Positions 21,947 through 56,000 of a stretch of 64,000 nt of DNA are shown piece by piece. The notes beneath the pieces were generated by a model. The model did no database searches. It was not told where the DNA came from and was given only the letters and a program-made list of their open reading frames with translations. Location: positions 38,356,001 to 38,420,000 of the forward strand of contig NC_081826.1 in assembly GCF_030867095.1 (NCBI RefSeq), given 5' to 3'. A program made the translations under genes and the position numbers. Source of the stretch: Alligator mississippiensis (lineage: Eukaryota > Chordata > Crocodylia > Alligatoridae). Position 1 is the first letter of the stretch. The number at the start of each line of letters is the position of its first letter.

Positions 21947-23522
21947 AGACCAGGCCTAGGGTCAGTGAAAATCTAGTCACGGAACTTCTGGAGGGACTGG
22001 ACTTATTTAAATCAGCTGGTCCTGACAATCTCCACCCCAGAGTGCTGAGCGAATTAGCAGAGGTCATTGCGGGACCCCTGGCACGGCTTTACGAGCACTC
22101 ATGGTGCTCTGGCGTGGTGCCAGAGGACTGGAAAAGGGCCAATGTGGTTACCATTTTCAAAAAAGGGAGGAAGGAGGACCCAGGAAACTATAGGCCTGTT
22201 AGTCTTGCCTCGATCCTAGGTAAGCTTTTTGAGAGAGTTATCCTGGAGCATGTCTGCAAGGAGCCAGCAGGGGAGATTATGCTTAGGGGCAACCAACATG
22301 GGTTCATTAGAGGCAGGTCCTGTCAGACCAACCTGGTGGCCTTCTTTGACCAGGTCACAAAATCCTTAGACACAGGGGTAGCAGTGGACATAGCCTTTCT
22401 GGACTTCAGAAAGGCCTTCAACACTGTCTCTCACCCCATTCTCATTAAAAAAAACTAGGGGACTGTGGCGTCAACACCTACACAGTCAAATGGGTCACTA
22501 GCTGGCCGGAGGGCCGCACCCAGAGAGTGGTGCGGTCATTTTCGACCTGGAGGGATGTGGCAGTGGGATCCCCCAGGGCTCAGTCCTCGGACCCACGCTG
22601 TTCAACATCTTCATCAGTGGCTTGGACGAGGGGGTAAAGAGCACCCTGTTCAAATTTGCTGACAACACTAAGATGTGGGGGGAAGTGGGCACGCTAGAAG
22701 GGAGGAATAGGCTGCAATCGGACCTAGACAGGTTACAAGGGTGGGCAGATGAGAACAGGATGGGTTTCAACACTGACAAGTGCAAAGTGCTACACTTGGG
22801 GAGGAAGATCCAGCAGCATACCTACAGGCTGGGGAACTCCCTTCTTGTCAGTGCAGAGGCAGAAAAGGGTCTTGGAATCATTATTAATGCCAAAATGAAC
22901 ATGGGCTGACAGTGTGGGGACGCGGTCAGGAAGGCCAACCACACCTTGTCATGCATCCACAGATGCATCTTGAGCAGGTCCAAGGAGGTGATCCTCCCTC
23001 TCTGCGCGACACTGGTCAGGCCGCAGTTGGAGTACTGCGTCCAGTTCTGGGCACCGCACTTCAGGAGGGATGTGGACAGCAGTGAGAGGGTCCAGAGGAG
23101 GGCCACCCGCATAATCAGGGGGCAGCAGGGCAGGCCCTACAAGGAGAGGCTATGGGACCTGAACCTGTTCAGCCTCCACAAGAAAAGGCTGAGGGGGGGA
23201 TCTAGTGGCCTGTTACAAACTAGTCAGAGGGGACCAGCAGGCATTGGGGGAGTCCCTGTTCCCCCGAGCACTACCAGGAGTGACTAGAAATAACGGTCAC
23301 AAGCTGGCAGAAGGTAGATTCAGGCTAGACGTCAGGAGGCGCTACTTCACAGTCAGGGCACCTAGGACCTGGAATCAACTTCCAAGCGAAGTGGTGTTGG
23401 CTCCTACCCTGGGGGTTTTTAAGAGGAGTCTAGACGAACACCTTGCTGGGGTCATTTGACCCCAGTACTTTTTCCTGCCATGGATCATCACTTGATGATC
23501 TGCTCAGGTCCTTTCCAACTCT
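21947..23522 (+). mobile_element. CR1 LINE, reverse transcriptase and 3' end, sense
   Basis: Encodes a large part of CR1 RT in at least four frame segments: WCSGVVPEDWKRANVV, NYRPVSLASILGKLFERVIL and LDFRKAFNTVSHPIL at 22042-22458; FADNTKMWG at about 22650 (the usual FADD reads FADN); LEYCVQFWAPHFRRDV at 22946-23287; and LDEHLAGVI ending at 23459. The 3' end runs through CCTTTCCAACTCTACC and ends about 23522. It is 5'-truncated and no longer competent because of frame breaks and the changed catalytic box. Confidence 0.93.
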
Positions 23523-23760
23523 ACCAACTATGAAATAGTTGGGGGAAAAAAAATTTTAAGCAAACTTTCAGGTTTAAAAACCCTTCATCAGGCTGAGCAA
23601 GTTTCTGTAGAACTTCTGTAGAAGCTTCCTCAGCCTGACAAAGGGTTTTTAAATCTGAAAGCTTGCTTAAAATTTTTTTTTCCAACTATTTAACTTGGTC
23701 TAATAAAAATTTTCAGATTCACCCAAAGAACCCTGTCTGCCTTTTATTCTTGTTTGCTTT
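23523..23760. repeat. Dispersed repeat copy 3 right part plus inverted partner
   Basis: 23523-23600 continues the copy broken by the CR1 (AATAGTTGGGGG, CAAACTTTCAGG, CCCTTCATCAGGCTGAG). 23615-23760 is an inverted copy (CAGCCTGACAAAGGG, GAAAGCTTGC, CCAACTATTTAACTTGGTCT, CCCAAAGAACCCTGTCTGCC). Without the CR1 the whole is a palindrome with arms near 150 nt. Confidence 0.75.
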
Positions 23761-24020
23761 TTTAAAAACCTAGAAAATTTTCAATTTTATTTATTTTTGG
23801 TATTTGTAGAGGGACTTCTATAAAAACCAGGGCTCTTAAACAACAACTCCTTTCACTATACAACCACAACTAATTTCTAAGGCAACATCCATATCTCAGG
23901 ATGCAGGGGTGTCCAGGGAGAAAAGTGCATGCCTGTTGACTTTAATACATTAAAGGCAACATTAAACCTAGAATTTCCAATGTTAAGCACTGAAAATTCA
24001 TTCAAGTGTGTGTGGGAGGA

Positions 24021-24052
24021 GTGTAGGTTATAGCTGTGTTGGTCTAAGGTGG
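24021..24052 (+). repeat. Dispersed repeat copy 4, head only
   Basis: GTGTAGGTTATAGCTGTGTT then GGTCTAAGG; only the first 30 or so bases of the family are present before unrelated sequence. Confidence 0.6.
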
Positions 24053-24685
24053 GAAGAGTATGCACATGTGTGCACTGAATGCCTTGAGATGACAAGATCC
24101 CCTTTTAATTTGGCTATCAAAGAATTAAAAGTAGCAAAATTCAATGTAAAGTAAATTTTAAAAGAAAGCATGTACCTGTGTGTGTTTTCTCTGTATAGCA
24201 GCTGACAATCTTGCTTGTTCTAAATCCATGTTTATTGTATTTATTATGTTTGTTGTATTTCTCTACTTTTGTTAAAATAGTACTAATGATGTCTTGATAT
24301 AATTAACTTAACATGCAATAAAATAGGCTGGCACAGCTAAGTCTTTTGGACACCCAGTTGACTGGTTAAGACTTAATGAAAGACAGCCGTTAATATAGTA
24401 AAAGATTATGGACATGCACCACATTTTTGGTATCTTCATAATAGATCTAGCATCTCCTTCCTCATACCCTGACATATCAGTTCTTTTGGTGGATTTGGGG
24501 AATTATTGTCCTAGTATCATATTTGTGTGCAACGGCAAAGTAACACACACAAAATCACTTGTATAGCTCTAGTCAGGGCCTGAAATGAAAAATACTGGTA
24601 AAAGGAAATGGAAATGAGGTTTCACAATCCAGACCCTTTCTGTCTTCCCCAGAAACTAATATAAAAATTCTTAAAATAAAAACTC

Positions 24686-24887
24686 TAGTAAAGATAAGGT
24701 TAACCAGGTTATAGCCATATTGGTCTAGAGGAAAAAGCAATTGGGACTGGTGGCAGAGGTGATATGTTTTATTAGACCAATTAGATTTTTGAAAAAGTTT
24801 GCAAAGATTTTTGCAAACTTTAGGGCGCAAACACCTTTCATCAGGTATTGGAGAAAAGATTGTAAAAGTTCTCCGTAGTAAAGATAA
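24686..24887 (+). mobile_element. Dispersed repeat copy 5 with 12-bp target duplication
   Basis: TAGTAAAGATAA occurs at 24686-24697 and again at 24876-24887. Between them lies a 178-bp copy: GGTTATAGCCATATTGGTCT, ATATGTTTTATTAGACCAAT, TTTGCAAACTTTAGGGCGC, ACCTTTCATCAGG. A perfect 12-bp duplication suggests insertion by target-primed reverse transcription (SINE-like) and not by a cut-and-paste transposase. Confidence 0.7.
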
Positions 24888-26334
24888 CAAATAGATGGTA
24901 AAACTACTATGAAGTAAATAGTTCCTAGCCTAAGATTGTGTGTGGGGGGGGTTTATATCATCACATTTAATGTTAAGACACACATTTTCTTGAAAATGAA
25001 TTTGGTAACGTTATTTAATTCCTTTGTACAGTTTAAAACATCCAAGGGAAAATCTAGGGGTTGCCTCTTTATTTAAAAACCCTCCATTTTAGGACCTAGG
25101 TTAATAGATCTAGTCATACTGTCAGAGCTAGTACTGAAGATGATTGTGGAAAGATCAGTTGCATCTCTTTCCCCTCCCATGAGTTAGTTCTGATCCTGCT
25201 GCTGGCTTGTCATGGTCTCTTTAGGGAGGCATTTCTCACCCAAAAAAATAGCCAGATAATGGCACAAGTCTTCAGTATCCATTTCAGAAACAGAGGATAT
25301 TATGAACATGGCAATTTTATGGGAGACTTGGACATGTACCAATCAACAATTAAAACTTGCATTTGAAATTTCATCTAGCAGCTGAATGTGCTACAAGCAT
25401 ATGGAGCAAGTGGAGCAGAAACTGATGCTGTATCTATACCAGAAAAGGTCTGCGGTACATCAGCAAACAGTGCAGATGCAGCTTAAACCTAGTAAGCTAT
25501 ATCACTTGATCTCTTTTACTCAGGGAGCTGGAACTAGCAAATTAAACTGTACATAGAGGTTTCTTCCTATATAACTGCTTCAGCCCTAGGTCTCTCCCCT
25601 GCATAATGTCAAAAGCATTTTTTTCTCTTCTACAATGCTCCTGAGAATAGCTGTGTTGGTAAAATGTCTTGAGTGTAAGCCTGGCTTGAATGTTATCATT
25701 TGTCAGCATCCTTTAATAGAAAATGGAGACGCCGAGTACTGTGAAAGTAAACCCACAAAGGAAACGACTTCTTAAGCAATAAACCAAATTTTTAGAGAAT
25801 GAAGCAAGTGCTGTGAACGTGAGGACTGATGACGTATCTACCGTAACTATCAAAATGCCTGGAAAAACCAAACCACTTTATATTGAACAGACTTGAGGGA
25901 GGCACGCTGGGCTGGGATAACAAAACCATCTAGTACTCATCTTTCTGCCCGCAAATGGAGACGAAGTAGCCTGCTAGCGCTAGGGGGTCCTGACTTCACT
26001 CTCACGATTACAGCTGTGGTCGAGTGAGGCCCTGGCAGCACCAGGCGAGTCGCGCTATAAAGGGCACGCGCGCTCATCGAGCGCACTGGGAGAGGAAGAC
26101 GTTCTACGTCAAGCGCCTGCGCCCTGACAAGCCTCGGGATTCTCCCCTTCTGTCAGGCGTCGGAGCCCGCGGTGCGGCGCACGCCCAATAAGGCATCTTC
26201 CGGCCGTTGCCTGTCAGCAGCGCCCTCCGCCCCGCCCCGCCCCTCTCCTCTCCTCCCCTACCTCGCATGCGCTCTCCGACACCGACTGGTGCACGCGCTC
26301 TCCGTCCCTTCGGGAAGCGGGCGGGCCGTTGGGC

Positions 26335-26444
26335 GGCGCATGCGCCACGCGCTCTTGACGCAACTCCCCTGCGCGTGCGCTGAGTCCGTCAGCTCCTCCG
26401 CTTCGCACGTGGCCTGTCACCCGCTCTTGCGCGGCGCATGCGCA
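26335..26444. promoter_or_regulatory. Cluster of NRF1-type palindromes upstream of PABPC1
   Basis: Three matches to the NRF1 core GCGCAYGCGC or its complement: GGCGCATGCGCC at 26335-26346, GCGCGTGCGC at 26371-26380, and GGCGCATGCGCA at 26433-26444. A partial site, GCATGCGC, is at 26265-26272. NRF1 sites are typical of CpG-island promoters of growth-related genes. Binding is inferred. Confidence 0.6.
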
Positions 26445-26669
26445 ACTGCTCACTTCCCCCTGCCCCCCCCCCCCAACAGATCTCGGCACACGCCTCCTTC
26501 CTGTGACCAGGCCCTTCCTGGCGCGCATGCACCCTTGCCCTCCTTCCCTCTCCCCCTCTCAACGAGCTCTGACGCCGTACGCACCTCCCTCCCACTCTCC
26601 GCGCCTGCGCGGTACGCGCTGTCGGTGCGTGGCGTGTGGTGCGGTGGGGGCGGGTGGGGGCGGGGCGGC

Positions 26670-26677
26670 TATATATA
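26670..26677 (+). promoter_or_regulatory. PABPC1: TATA box of PABPC1
   Basis: TATATATA lies directly downstream of GC boxes (26645-26668) and about 30 bp upstream of the pyrimidine-rich initiation region at 26698-26715. The spacing is that of a standard RNA polymerase II TATA promoter. Confidence 0.7.
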
Positions 26678-26700
26678 GAGCGCGGCCGGGGCGGCGGCCT

Positions 26701-48410
<21,710 letters not shown>

Positions 48411-48522
48411 TATGTGAGTTCCTTGCAAAATAAGTTCTTGTAACTTTTTGTCAAATGTAGTAGCAACAAGGATGCATAATTTGGTAATATTCCTAGAAAG
48501 TTTGCCCTCACTTAAATTGGGT

Positions 48523-49176
48523 GAACTTAGTTGACTCCAAGATAAACATGAGCCAGCAGTGTAATAAAGCCAGTTGCAACTTATCATGCATTAGCAGATG
48601 CATGACCAACAGATCGGGGGAGGTGATGCTCCCCCTCTGTGCGGCACTGGTCAGGCCACAGTTGGAGTACTGTGTCCAGTTCTGGGCGCCGCACTTCAAG
48701 AAGGATGTGGAGAATCTGGAGAGGGTCCAGAGGAGGGCCACTTGTATGACTAGGGGCCTCTGTGCAAGACTCTACAAGGGGAGGTTGAAGGATCTGGATC
48801 TCTTCAGCCTTCACAAGAGACAGCTGAGGGGAGACCTTGTAGCAGCCTATAAGTTTATCAAGGGAGGACAACAGAGAGTTGGAGATGCGCTATTTACCAG
48901 GGCACCCCTTGGAGTTCATAGGAGTAATGTGTACAAACTAGTGGAGAGTAGATTCAGGTTAGACATTGTGAAGAAATTTTTCACAGTGGCCAGAATCTGG
49001 AATGGGCTGCCAAGAGAGGTGGTACTATCACCTAACTTGGAGGTCTTCAAGAGGAGGCTAGATAGGCACCTGGCTAGGGTCATCTGATCTTGGTCTTTTT
49101 CCTGTCGGGGGCAGGAGATCGGACACACAATGATCCTTCGGGGTCCCTTCCGACTCTACAATCTATGAATCTATGA
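48523..49176 (+). mobile_element. CR1 LINE, sense, inside the PABPC1 3' UTR intron
   Basis: Encodes LVDSKINMSQQCNKA, LEYCVQFWAPHFKKDVENLE, VQRRATCMTRGL, RLDIVKKFFTVARIWNGLPR and LDRHLARVI in one 188-codon frame (48521-49087), then a CR1 3' end closing with ACAATCTATGAATCTATGA. 5'-truncated. Same strand as PABPC1, between the stop-codon exon and the terminal exon. Confidence 0.93.
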
Positions 49177-49625
49177 CTTGGAGCTCTGCTGGAAATGTTT
49201 GCACCGTTGGTCTCTTTTCATTATTACTAGTTAGTCCAACTTGGTACTCAGTTATTGCTGTCATTTAGATATCAGTTTTTCTTCTGTGACTATGAATGGC
49301 ATAGTACTTCTGCCAACACTGCTTTCCCCAGCTTACAGCCTGAACTGGCTATGTTGATTTGTATAGCTCTACAATATTTTAAGTACTTTGTATTCGGGAA
49401 TTGTTAGTAAGCTTTCTCCATTGCTATGATTTCCTGGTTATAATGGTCTCAGGAGACTGTGGCCTGCTGTATAAAATAGGAAGGAGTTGGAATCAAACTG
49501 GTTATGGTGGTACAATTCAGTGCCTAGAAGCCTCCAGGATATTAACTGATGCCATAGAAGGGATATAAAAAAATGCAAGTTACATTTTCACATTTAAAAG
49601 CTAGTAATATTGTTTTTATTTGCAG

Positions 49626-50065
49626 AAAGATCTGGGACTACAAACTAGAACTTCGCTTCACTGAAGAAAAAATAATCTAAACATGGAAAAACTATTAAAT
49701 ATTGAGAAAAAACATTGCAAAATATAAAATAAATAAAAAAAAGAAAGGAAACTTGGAAGCTTATGTACAGAGCAAATGCCAGGACTAGCAAAACTAATGC
49801 TAGTCCTAGATTACCTATTGATTTAAAATTTAAAAAAAATAGTAAAATAAAAAATACAAATTAATGTTTTATAAACCCGGGGGAAAAGAATTTTCAGCAC
49901 AGTACAAAATTTAAAGCATTCCTTTCTTTAATTTTGTAATTCTTTACTGTGGAAAAGCTCAGAATATCACCACTGTTTTAGTTGACAGTGGAATTGATAG
50001 CTGAGCAAAGAAACGTAATTTGGATTATAAAATTCTTGCTTTAATAAAAATTCCTTAAACACTGA
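49626..50065 (+). other. PABPC1: PABPC1 3' UTR terminal exon
   Basis: Acceptor TTTTATTTGCAG. The A/T-rich sequence closely follows the human PABPC1 3' UTR as I recall it (AAAGATCTGGGACTAC start, long A-rich blocks, GGATTATAAAATTCTTGC near the end). The 3' boundary is estimated from the poly(A) signal at 50043-50048. Confidence 0.85.
50043..50048 (+). terminator. PABPC1: PABPC1 polyadenylation signal AATAAA
   Basis: AATAAA at the end of the conserved 3' UTR, followed by CTTAAACACTGA and then T-rich and GT-containing downstream sequence. Cleavage is expected near 50060-50070. An earlier AATAAA near 49730 is less likely to be the main site. Confidence 0.8.
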
Positions 50066-50069
50066 CTTA

Positions 50070-53000
50070 CTTTTCATAACTTCTTTCTTCTTTAATGTTG
50101 GTGTGCTTCACACTAGTAGTATAATTCTAGAAGTGGATATCTACTCTCTGTGGAGTTTCTGGCTAAGATTAACCTGCATTTGGTCATCTTTCTCCGATAT
50201 ATAAACTCCAGTGTTAACAAATGTGAAATGAGCAGTTGGATCTACTCTTTCTTAGTTTTAAATTCTTAATAGTGTGACTTTTGTGGCTTCATGCTCACTT
50301 TACTATAAATAAATCAGATCAAGTTGCCCATATTTTTAGATGGCTTAAGGTGCAGTAGAGAAAAATGTATACCCATTCCCAGAGTAGAAGGAAATATGAT
50401 TTCTGCAGAACCCATTTTCCAGGTTTTAAGACAGCTGGCTTTTCTGAATTCCCATGACTGTTGCTGCAGCAGTTATTTACATGAGATTAAAACAAAGGGA
50501 CTCAAAGGACTTTCAAGAATGCCTAGGAATTCATGATGATTCCATATTTTGCCATGCCAGTAATTTTGATCTAACCTTTGTCCAAAGCGTGCTACAAAGC
50601 TACATTTTTCTTTTGAGGAATAATTTATTGCAACAAAAATTGTAGCAAAGTTGCTACAAAGTATTAGAGTACAACTTATCCAAACTGCAAGGCACTGATT
50701 ATAATGAAGAACAAGCCCTTTTAAATGGCTGCTTAACTTGAGACTAATTCTCCTTGGAACCAAAATGTTTCTATAATGTGCAATGATCTTTAATACAAAA
50801 GTAAGTTGTTTGCTCTGAAGTTTAATTTTTCTTGGGATAAAAACAACTTTTGGCTCAAATCCAGCCTCCTAACCTTTTGTCTGTTACCAAGGTTAACAAA
50901 TCCTTTTTAACGTTTTAGTAACTCACGTTTTTTAGATTTGTATGGACATTTAATCTAGTCAGGTAGACCTGGTGACCCTAATCTGAGCCTAAACCATGGT
51001 TCTGATTATTAAATTTGCTTGTGCTCATTTTTAGCAGTAGGTCTGTATACAGGAGCTGTGTTAAGGGAGAGAAAAAGAATCCACTGATTTTCACCATTTA
51101 CAAGGTTTATTAGTAACTTGCAGTGATTTAAAAGGGTTGTGGTAGCAACCATTGATGGTGGATGACATGAACTCCTACTTACCGTTTAAAACATCTTGAT
51201 GGCAACAGGCAATCAATCCTACTGGTTCTGTCTGGAGACAATGGCAGCCTCTAAGAAGTGAAAATCATTGCATTTTTTGCTAAAAGATCTTCAATTAAAC
51301 AGTTATGCACATTGAAATTAGTGCCATTATGTTCAGGGATGAACATTACTGAAATGAATGAGAGCACACCCAAAGTACTTTGCAAACTGAAAAAAAGCAT
51401 TGCATTTGTTTACATTCTGACTTTCTTTGCAGAGGGCTGAAAGGTTAGTCGTCTTCACAAATTCTGGGGCATAGTCCTTTGGACTGAATGCTTTAAGAAA
51501 TTACATTACAAAAGATAAGGCTGTGTCTATAAGATAACTATTAGGGTTTTTTTACAACTGGCTTAAAGCAAGTCTCTTCCTGTATAAAACTAGTCTTTTG
51601 AGTTTTACTTTCTGTTGTTGAATGCCAAAAAGTAGGTACATTAATTAGAGTATGTTACTTACTGAAATGAGTTACTCCTTGATAAAAGCTATTGATGCTC
51701 AGTGACACAAATCAGCCTGATTTGTGTTTTACCTGAGTGGCATCTATCTATCTTCCTGTATATTAGAATGAAAAGGGGACTTCCAATTAAATTGAAAGGT
51801 GGCACATTCATAACTTATGAAAAGAAGGGTTTTCAAACTAGGCACAATTAGCGTGGATACCTGCCATAGAGCAACAGTGGGGCCAAATGTTGAGCACAAT
51901 GAAAAGTAAAATGCATAATAAAAATATCCAGACTTCTGTTAAAACAAGAGCTTTTAAAGGAATGTTTCACAACATGAATCAACTTTGAAGTAACTGCTGG
52001 TGTTAAGAAATTACCCATAATTTTCAACTCCAACCTTGGGAGAACACTCTTAGAAGCAGAACTAGGCTCTCAAGTAGACTAGAACTAGGACCAAGGGCTT
52101 CCCTCCCAGCCACAGCTTTTAGGCCTTTGCTACTCGGATAATCCATAAACTATTACTTGGTATCATCTATTGGTATAAAACTGATAATAGGGGGAGGGCA
52201 TTGCAAAATCATGCAGTACAGCTGTGGGCTTTTAACATTGGAGTCAAAAGTCTTACAGATTAAAAGGCAAAAAAAGTTGAGAAAAATGCTAGGACAGGTG
52301 GGCAAAATGCGGCCTGCAGTGGATTATCTTTAAAAAGCTTTGTGGGCAAAATGTGTTTCAGTTGCCTTTTGTGCCTCTGTGTCACATCCTAAGACCGTTT
52401 TTGAAATTTTTTCATATTAAAGCTAGGGAATTTCTTTGGTATGTCCCTATTCAAATGCCTAGAACATGAAAATAACAGTGAATTTTTGTACTGTGGACCT
52501 CCTAGCAGGAAGCAGTATAAGTTTCTCAGGGATAGGATAATGGTTGGGAAACCAGCCTGTATTCCACTCCTGGTTCTCCTGCTTTGTCTGTGACTAGCCA
52601 AGTCAAATAACTTCTGTAAATTGGGGAAACAATATCCTCCCAGCTTTGTTGAAAGGGGTCTTGAAATCTGTGGATGGGGGAAATAATGGGAAAATGCCGA
52701 ACTATGTAGCATGTGTGCCACCATGAAACATGGTAGAAGCTATGGTAGGGGGCCATGTGAAGGTCTCCTATTCAATGATACTACAAAGAGGTAGTGAATC
52801 ACGTTAGTCTGAAGTCAGGTATACATTTTGTAGGTAATTACTTGGTCAGGTGACCAAGTAGGTTGTTATCTGCAAAATCTAATACTTCTCTGAACCAGTT
52901 AGTGTTTAATGACACTATAGTGAAATCAGGATTGACCTCTGGCTTTTTGTCTGTTTATGCAGTAATCACTCCTAGACAAAATGCCTAACTTTACCACTAT

Positions 53001-56000
53001 TACTATGCTTCCATGTTGTTTTAAACCTACTTTCAAGATAACAGTTCTGTAATTTTTCCTGCTTCCTACAAGTTTTATCCTTTTAAATGTCATGGTTAAA
53101 ATTGCTGTTGTGTCCCCCACAAAGAAATACGCACTAGGCAGGGCATTGTCTTGTCTCTATTAGCCAGCTTAATCAGCGATCACTTGATTCTATCTCACAT
53201 TTCCATAGGGCATTTCTGCATGTCAGAGGCTTACATTAGCTCAACTGATTGATTCAGAGCAGAAAACGGAAACGTTCCTCTAGCCACTCGGACCTAAGCC
53301 GATTTTGCTGAATCCTTTAGCATTTCATTCCTTCAGCCCTCCCCCACCTTCTGCTGTAACCATGGCGAGCATTTCAGAGCTGGGGTGAGGGGTAGGGACC
53401 AGTGGCACTTAGCTATCTGTGAAATGTTAGAGCCATCTGAATGGACTGTAAATCTGAACATTTTTTAGTCGGACAATATAGTTTAGTTGCACGCTGGACT
53501 CCAGAAGAAGGAAAAGAGCCTGCATTTAAGCAGTTAATGTCCTTGGTTCAGGCAGAATAATCCTACGTGTCAAGCACTGTGGTTGCTGTAGCAAAATGCA
53601 GTCTGCCTTTCGGTAAGTAAACTGTGCCCTCAGCCCTGCCGGCTAGTTATGTTTTCATCCGAGGAGTCAACAGCACTGTCAGTGACTTGTGGATAACTGG
53701 CTGGAAAAGAGCTACTCTTATTTTCCTAGGCTCAGATCCTTGACAAATAGGCTTTCTTCCCTCTGTATCTAGTCACCAAGATTTTTGCATGGAATGTATC
53801 AAGAAAGCTGTGGGAAACAAGATTTCCATTTATCCTCAGAGGTAATATACCATGTTAGGATCCGTGGTTTTGAGAGAGTGCCAGGGACTCATGCCTCACT
53901 GTTTCCTGCTATCAAGAATCAACTGGGGTTTCTTGAGACACTTGCTTTGCTTGGGCTTTCCATCTCCAGTGGTTCTGAAAAACTGACCCCAGCAGCTCAA
54001 AAGACTGCAGATGAAGCAGGAAATCTTGCTCCTTGGGGAGTTCCTCTGACACTGGGAGGGATTTTCCTCCCTGCTACAGTAGCCTGTACCCCACTGCAGC
54101 CAGTGTGTATAGTCTGGGAAAGCTGCTTAGCAGTCATGGGAGACCCCCCCAACAGACCCAGTGCAGGACTGCTGTAGGCTGCCACCAAGGGAGCTGGGGA
54201 CATCTTTTGAGTTAGAAAGCATGAGGCTACAGTCTGGTGCACAGTAAAGAATCTGGGCAGTTCTCAGTTATGGGACTTCCCATAGACAACCTAAGCAGGC
54301 TGGTACAAGTTAAAGCCTCTCCCTTGACTGCCTAAGTGATACCAAAAGCTATTTCAGCCCTGTTTTAGAACTGGGAGTGCAAAGATGGCCTTTAGGCGCT
54401 TCTGTTGTGAAGGTACAGTACACAATCTCTTCTTTTTAAGCTCTCATAGTTATTGTCTGAAGCTTTTGTTGATTTGAGAGCTCAGCATTCAAATGTAGCT
54501 CCCCCGGTTAGGGTGAGATCCTTCTTCCTTAGAGTTCAACACCAGTCAGCAAAGTAACTATGACCTGAAGGAAAAGATTCCCATTGCTTGGTTATGATCT
54601 AGGATTAGTTACAGCTATTGATTTAATCTGGTTGCTGATAAAGGTGGCATAAATCTTTCCGACAGGTGCTACAATGAGCTATGATTGGAAGGCAATAGCC
54701 CGAGCCCTGCTCAACTGATTCCACCTACTCCATGTTAACAGGTTGTGGCATCAGGTGCCAAGAACATACCTGTCTTGTAAACTGGTGTGCGCGCGCACAC
54801 ATAGGCATCAGTGGATTCCTCAGAATGAAACTCTCAGACTGGAGCATCCTCTGTTGTTGGTGATAATTTAGTTTAGTTTTCCTGTTAATCACTGTCTCAA
54901 TATCCTGGGTACTACTTCTGGTACCAAAAGCTGGATCATACCTTCATGGTGTAAAGAAAACAGAAGAGCTATAGATACATAATGGAGAAGTCTCCTTATG
55001 GGATTTCTGAGGTACCACATGTAAAGACAAGATTTTTACCTTCCTATTGGCAAGGGTGAGGCCACCCAGCTTCACTCACTAATATCCTTATTTTTATGGG
55101 GTAAGTCTATAGCTGTCTAACTTCTTGGAGAAATTCCCCCGTTCCCTCAGTTCTCTCTCTTGAAGCTATCCTGCTACCCCCTCTTGGATTGTCAACTGGT
55201 GTCTGACTTGCTCCACAGGAATAATGTTGCCATGATCAGCTTTAATTCCTGAGGGTAAGAACTGCAACTATCCAGCAACAAATACTTAAGCCAAAGTCAA
55301 CAACCAACACCCCTGAAAGTTAACTCTCCCACTCATGGTTTTCATAGGACTGGAAGGAAATGCAGCTGCTGTATAGGCTTAGCTCTTCCCTCAGATTTCT
55401 TGGACAATTTATTATCAGGGTTCCTGGCGTATTGTAGATGTCTATGTCAGTGGAATTTGTTGCAGCATTGTGTTTCAGAATCTCAGTTTTAATGTGAAAG
55501 CAGTATATTGCCAGCCCTCTTGGCTGTACAAGAGACTCAAAATTCAATCAATGCAGCATTGCTTGCCAGTATTTCACTAGAGCCAGAAATCTGCTTTCAG
55601 ATGTGACCTGTTCCGTTCTCAACCACTGAACAGTTCTGTGGCTACTGTGTAATTTGTCACTCCCAAGACACAATTAAATTAATTAGTAGTATTCTATGCC
55701 AAAAAGACTACCATTTTGCTTCAACATTTTTTTTCTACCTGTTACTCTGTCCTGCCAGGACCTGCCTACAGCTGTGTCTTGCTCTGTATGTTTTCCTGCC
55801 AGGGAGAATTGTATTGCTGTGTGGGTTCCCTGTACTGTTCCTTGGAATCAGGCAGCAGGGGTCTGGAAAGCGGGAAGTAGACACTAGCTCAAATGCAAGA
55901 AACAAGGGAGATGGAATAGGCTGGCAAACCAGACAGCTTGGAGAACAGTGCAGCAGCTGCTGCCTTGAAAATCAAGGAACTACAGATATTGGCTTCAGGC

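Noticed and set aside
52781-52870. Possible further copy of the GATATCTTTTATTAGACC family
   Set aside because: Only short words (CACGTTAGTCTGAAG) match the head; too little to separate from chance.
53785-54177. 130-codon open frame downstream of PABPC1
   Set aside because: No splice context, no homology recognised, not supported by a promoter or poly(A) signal.
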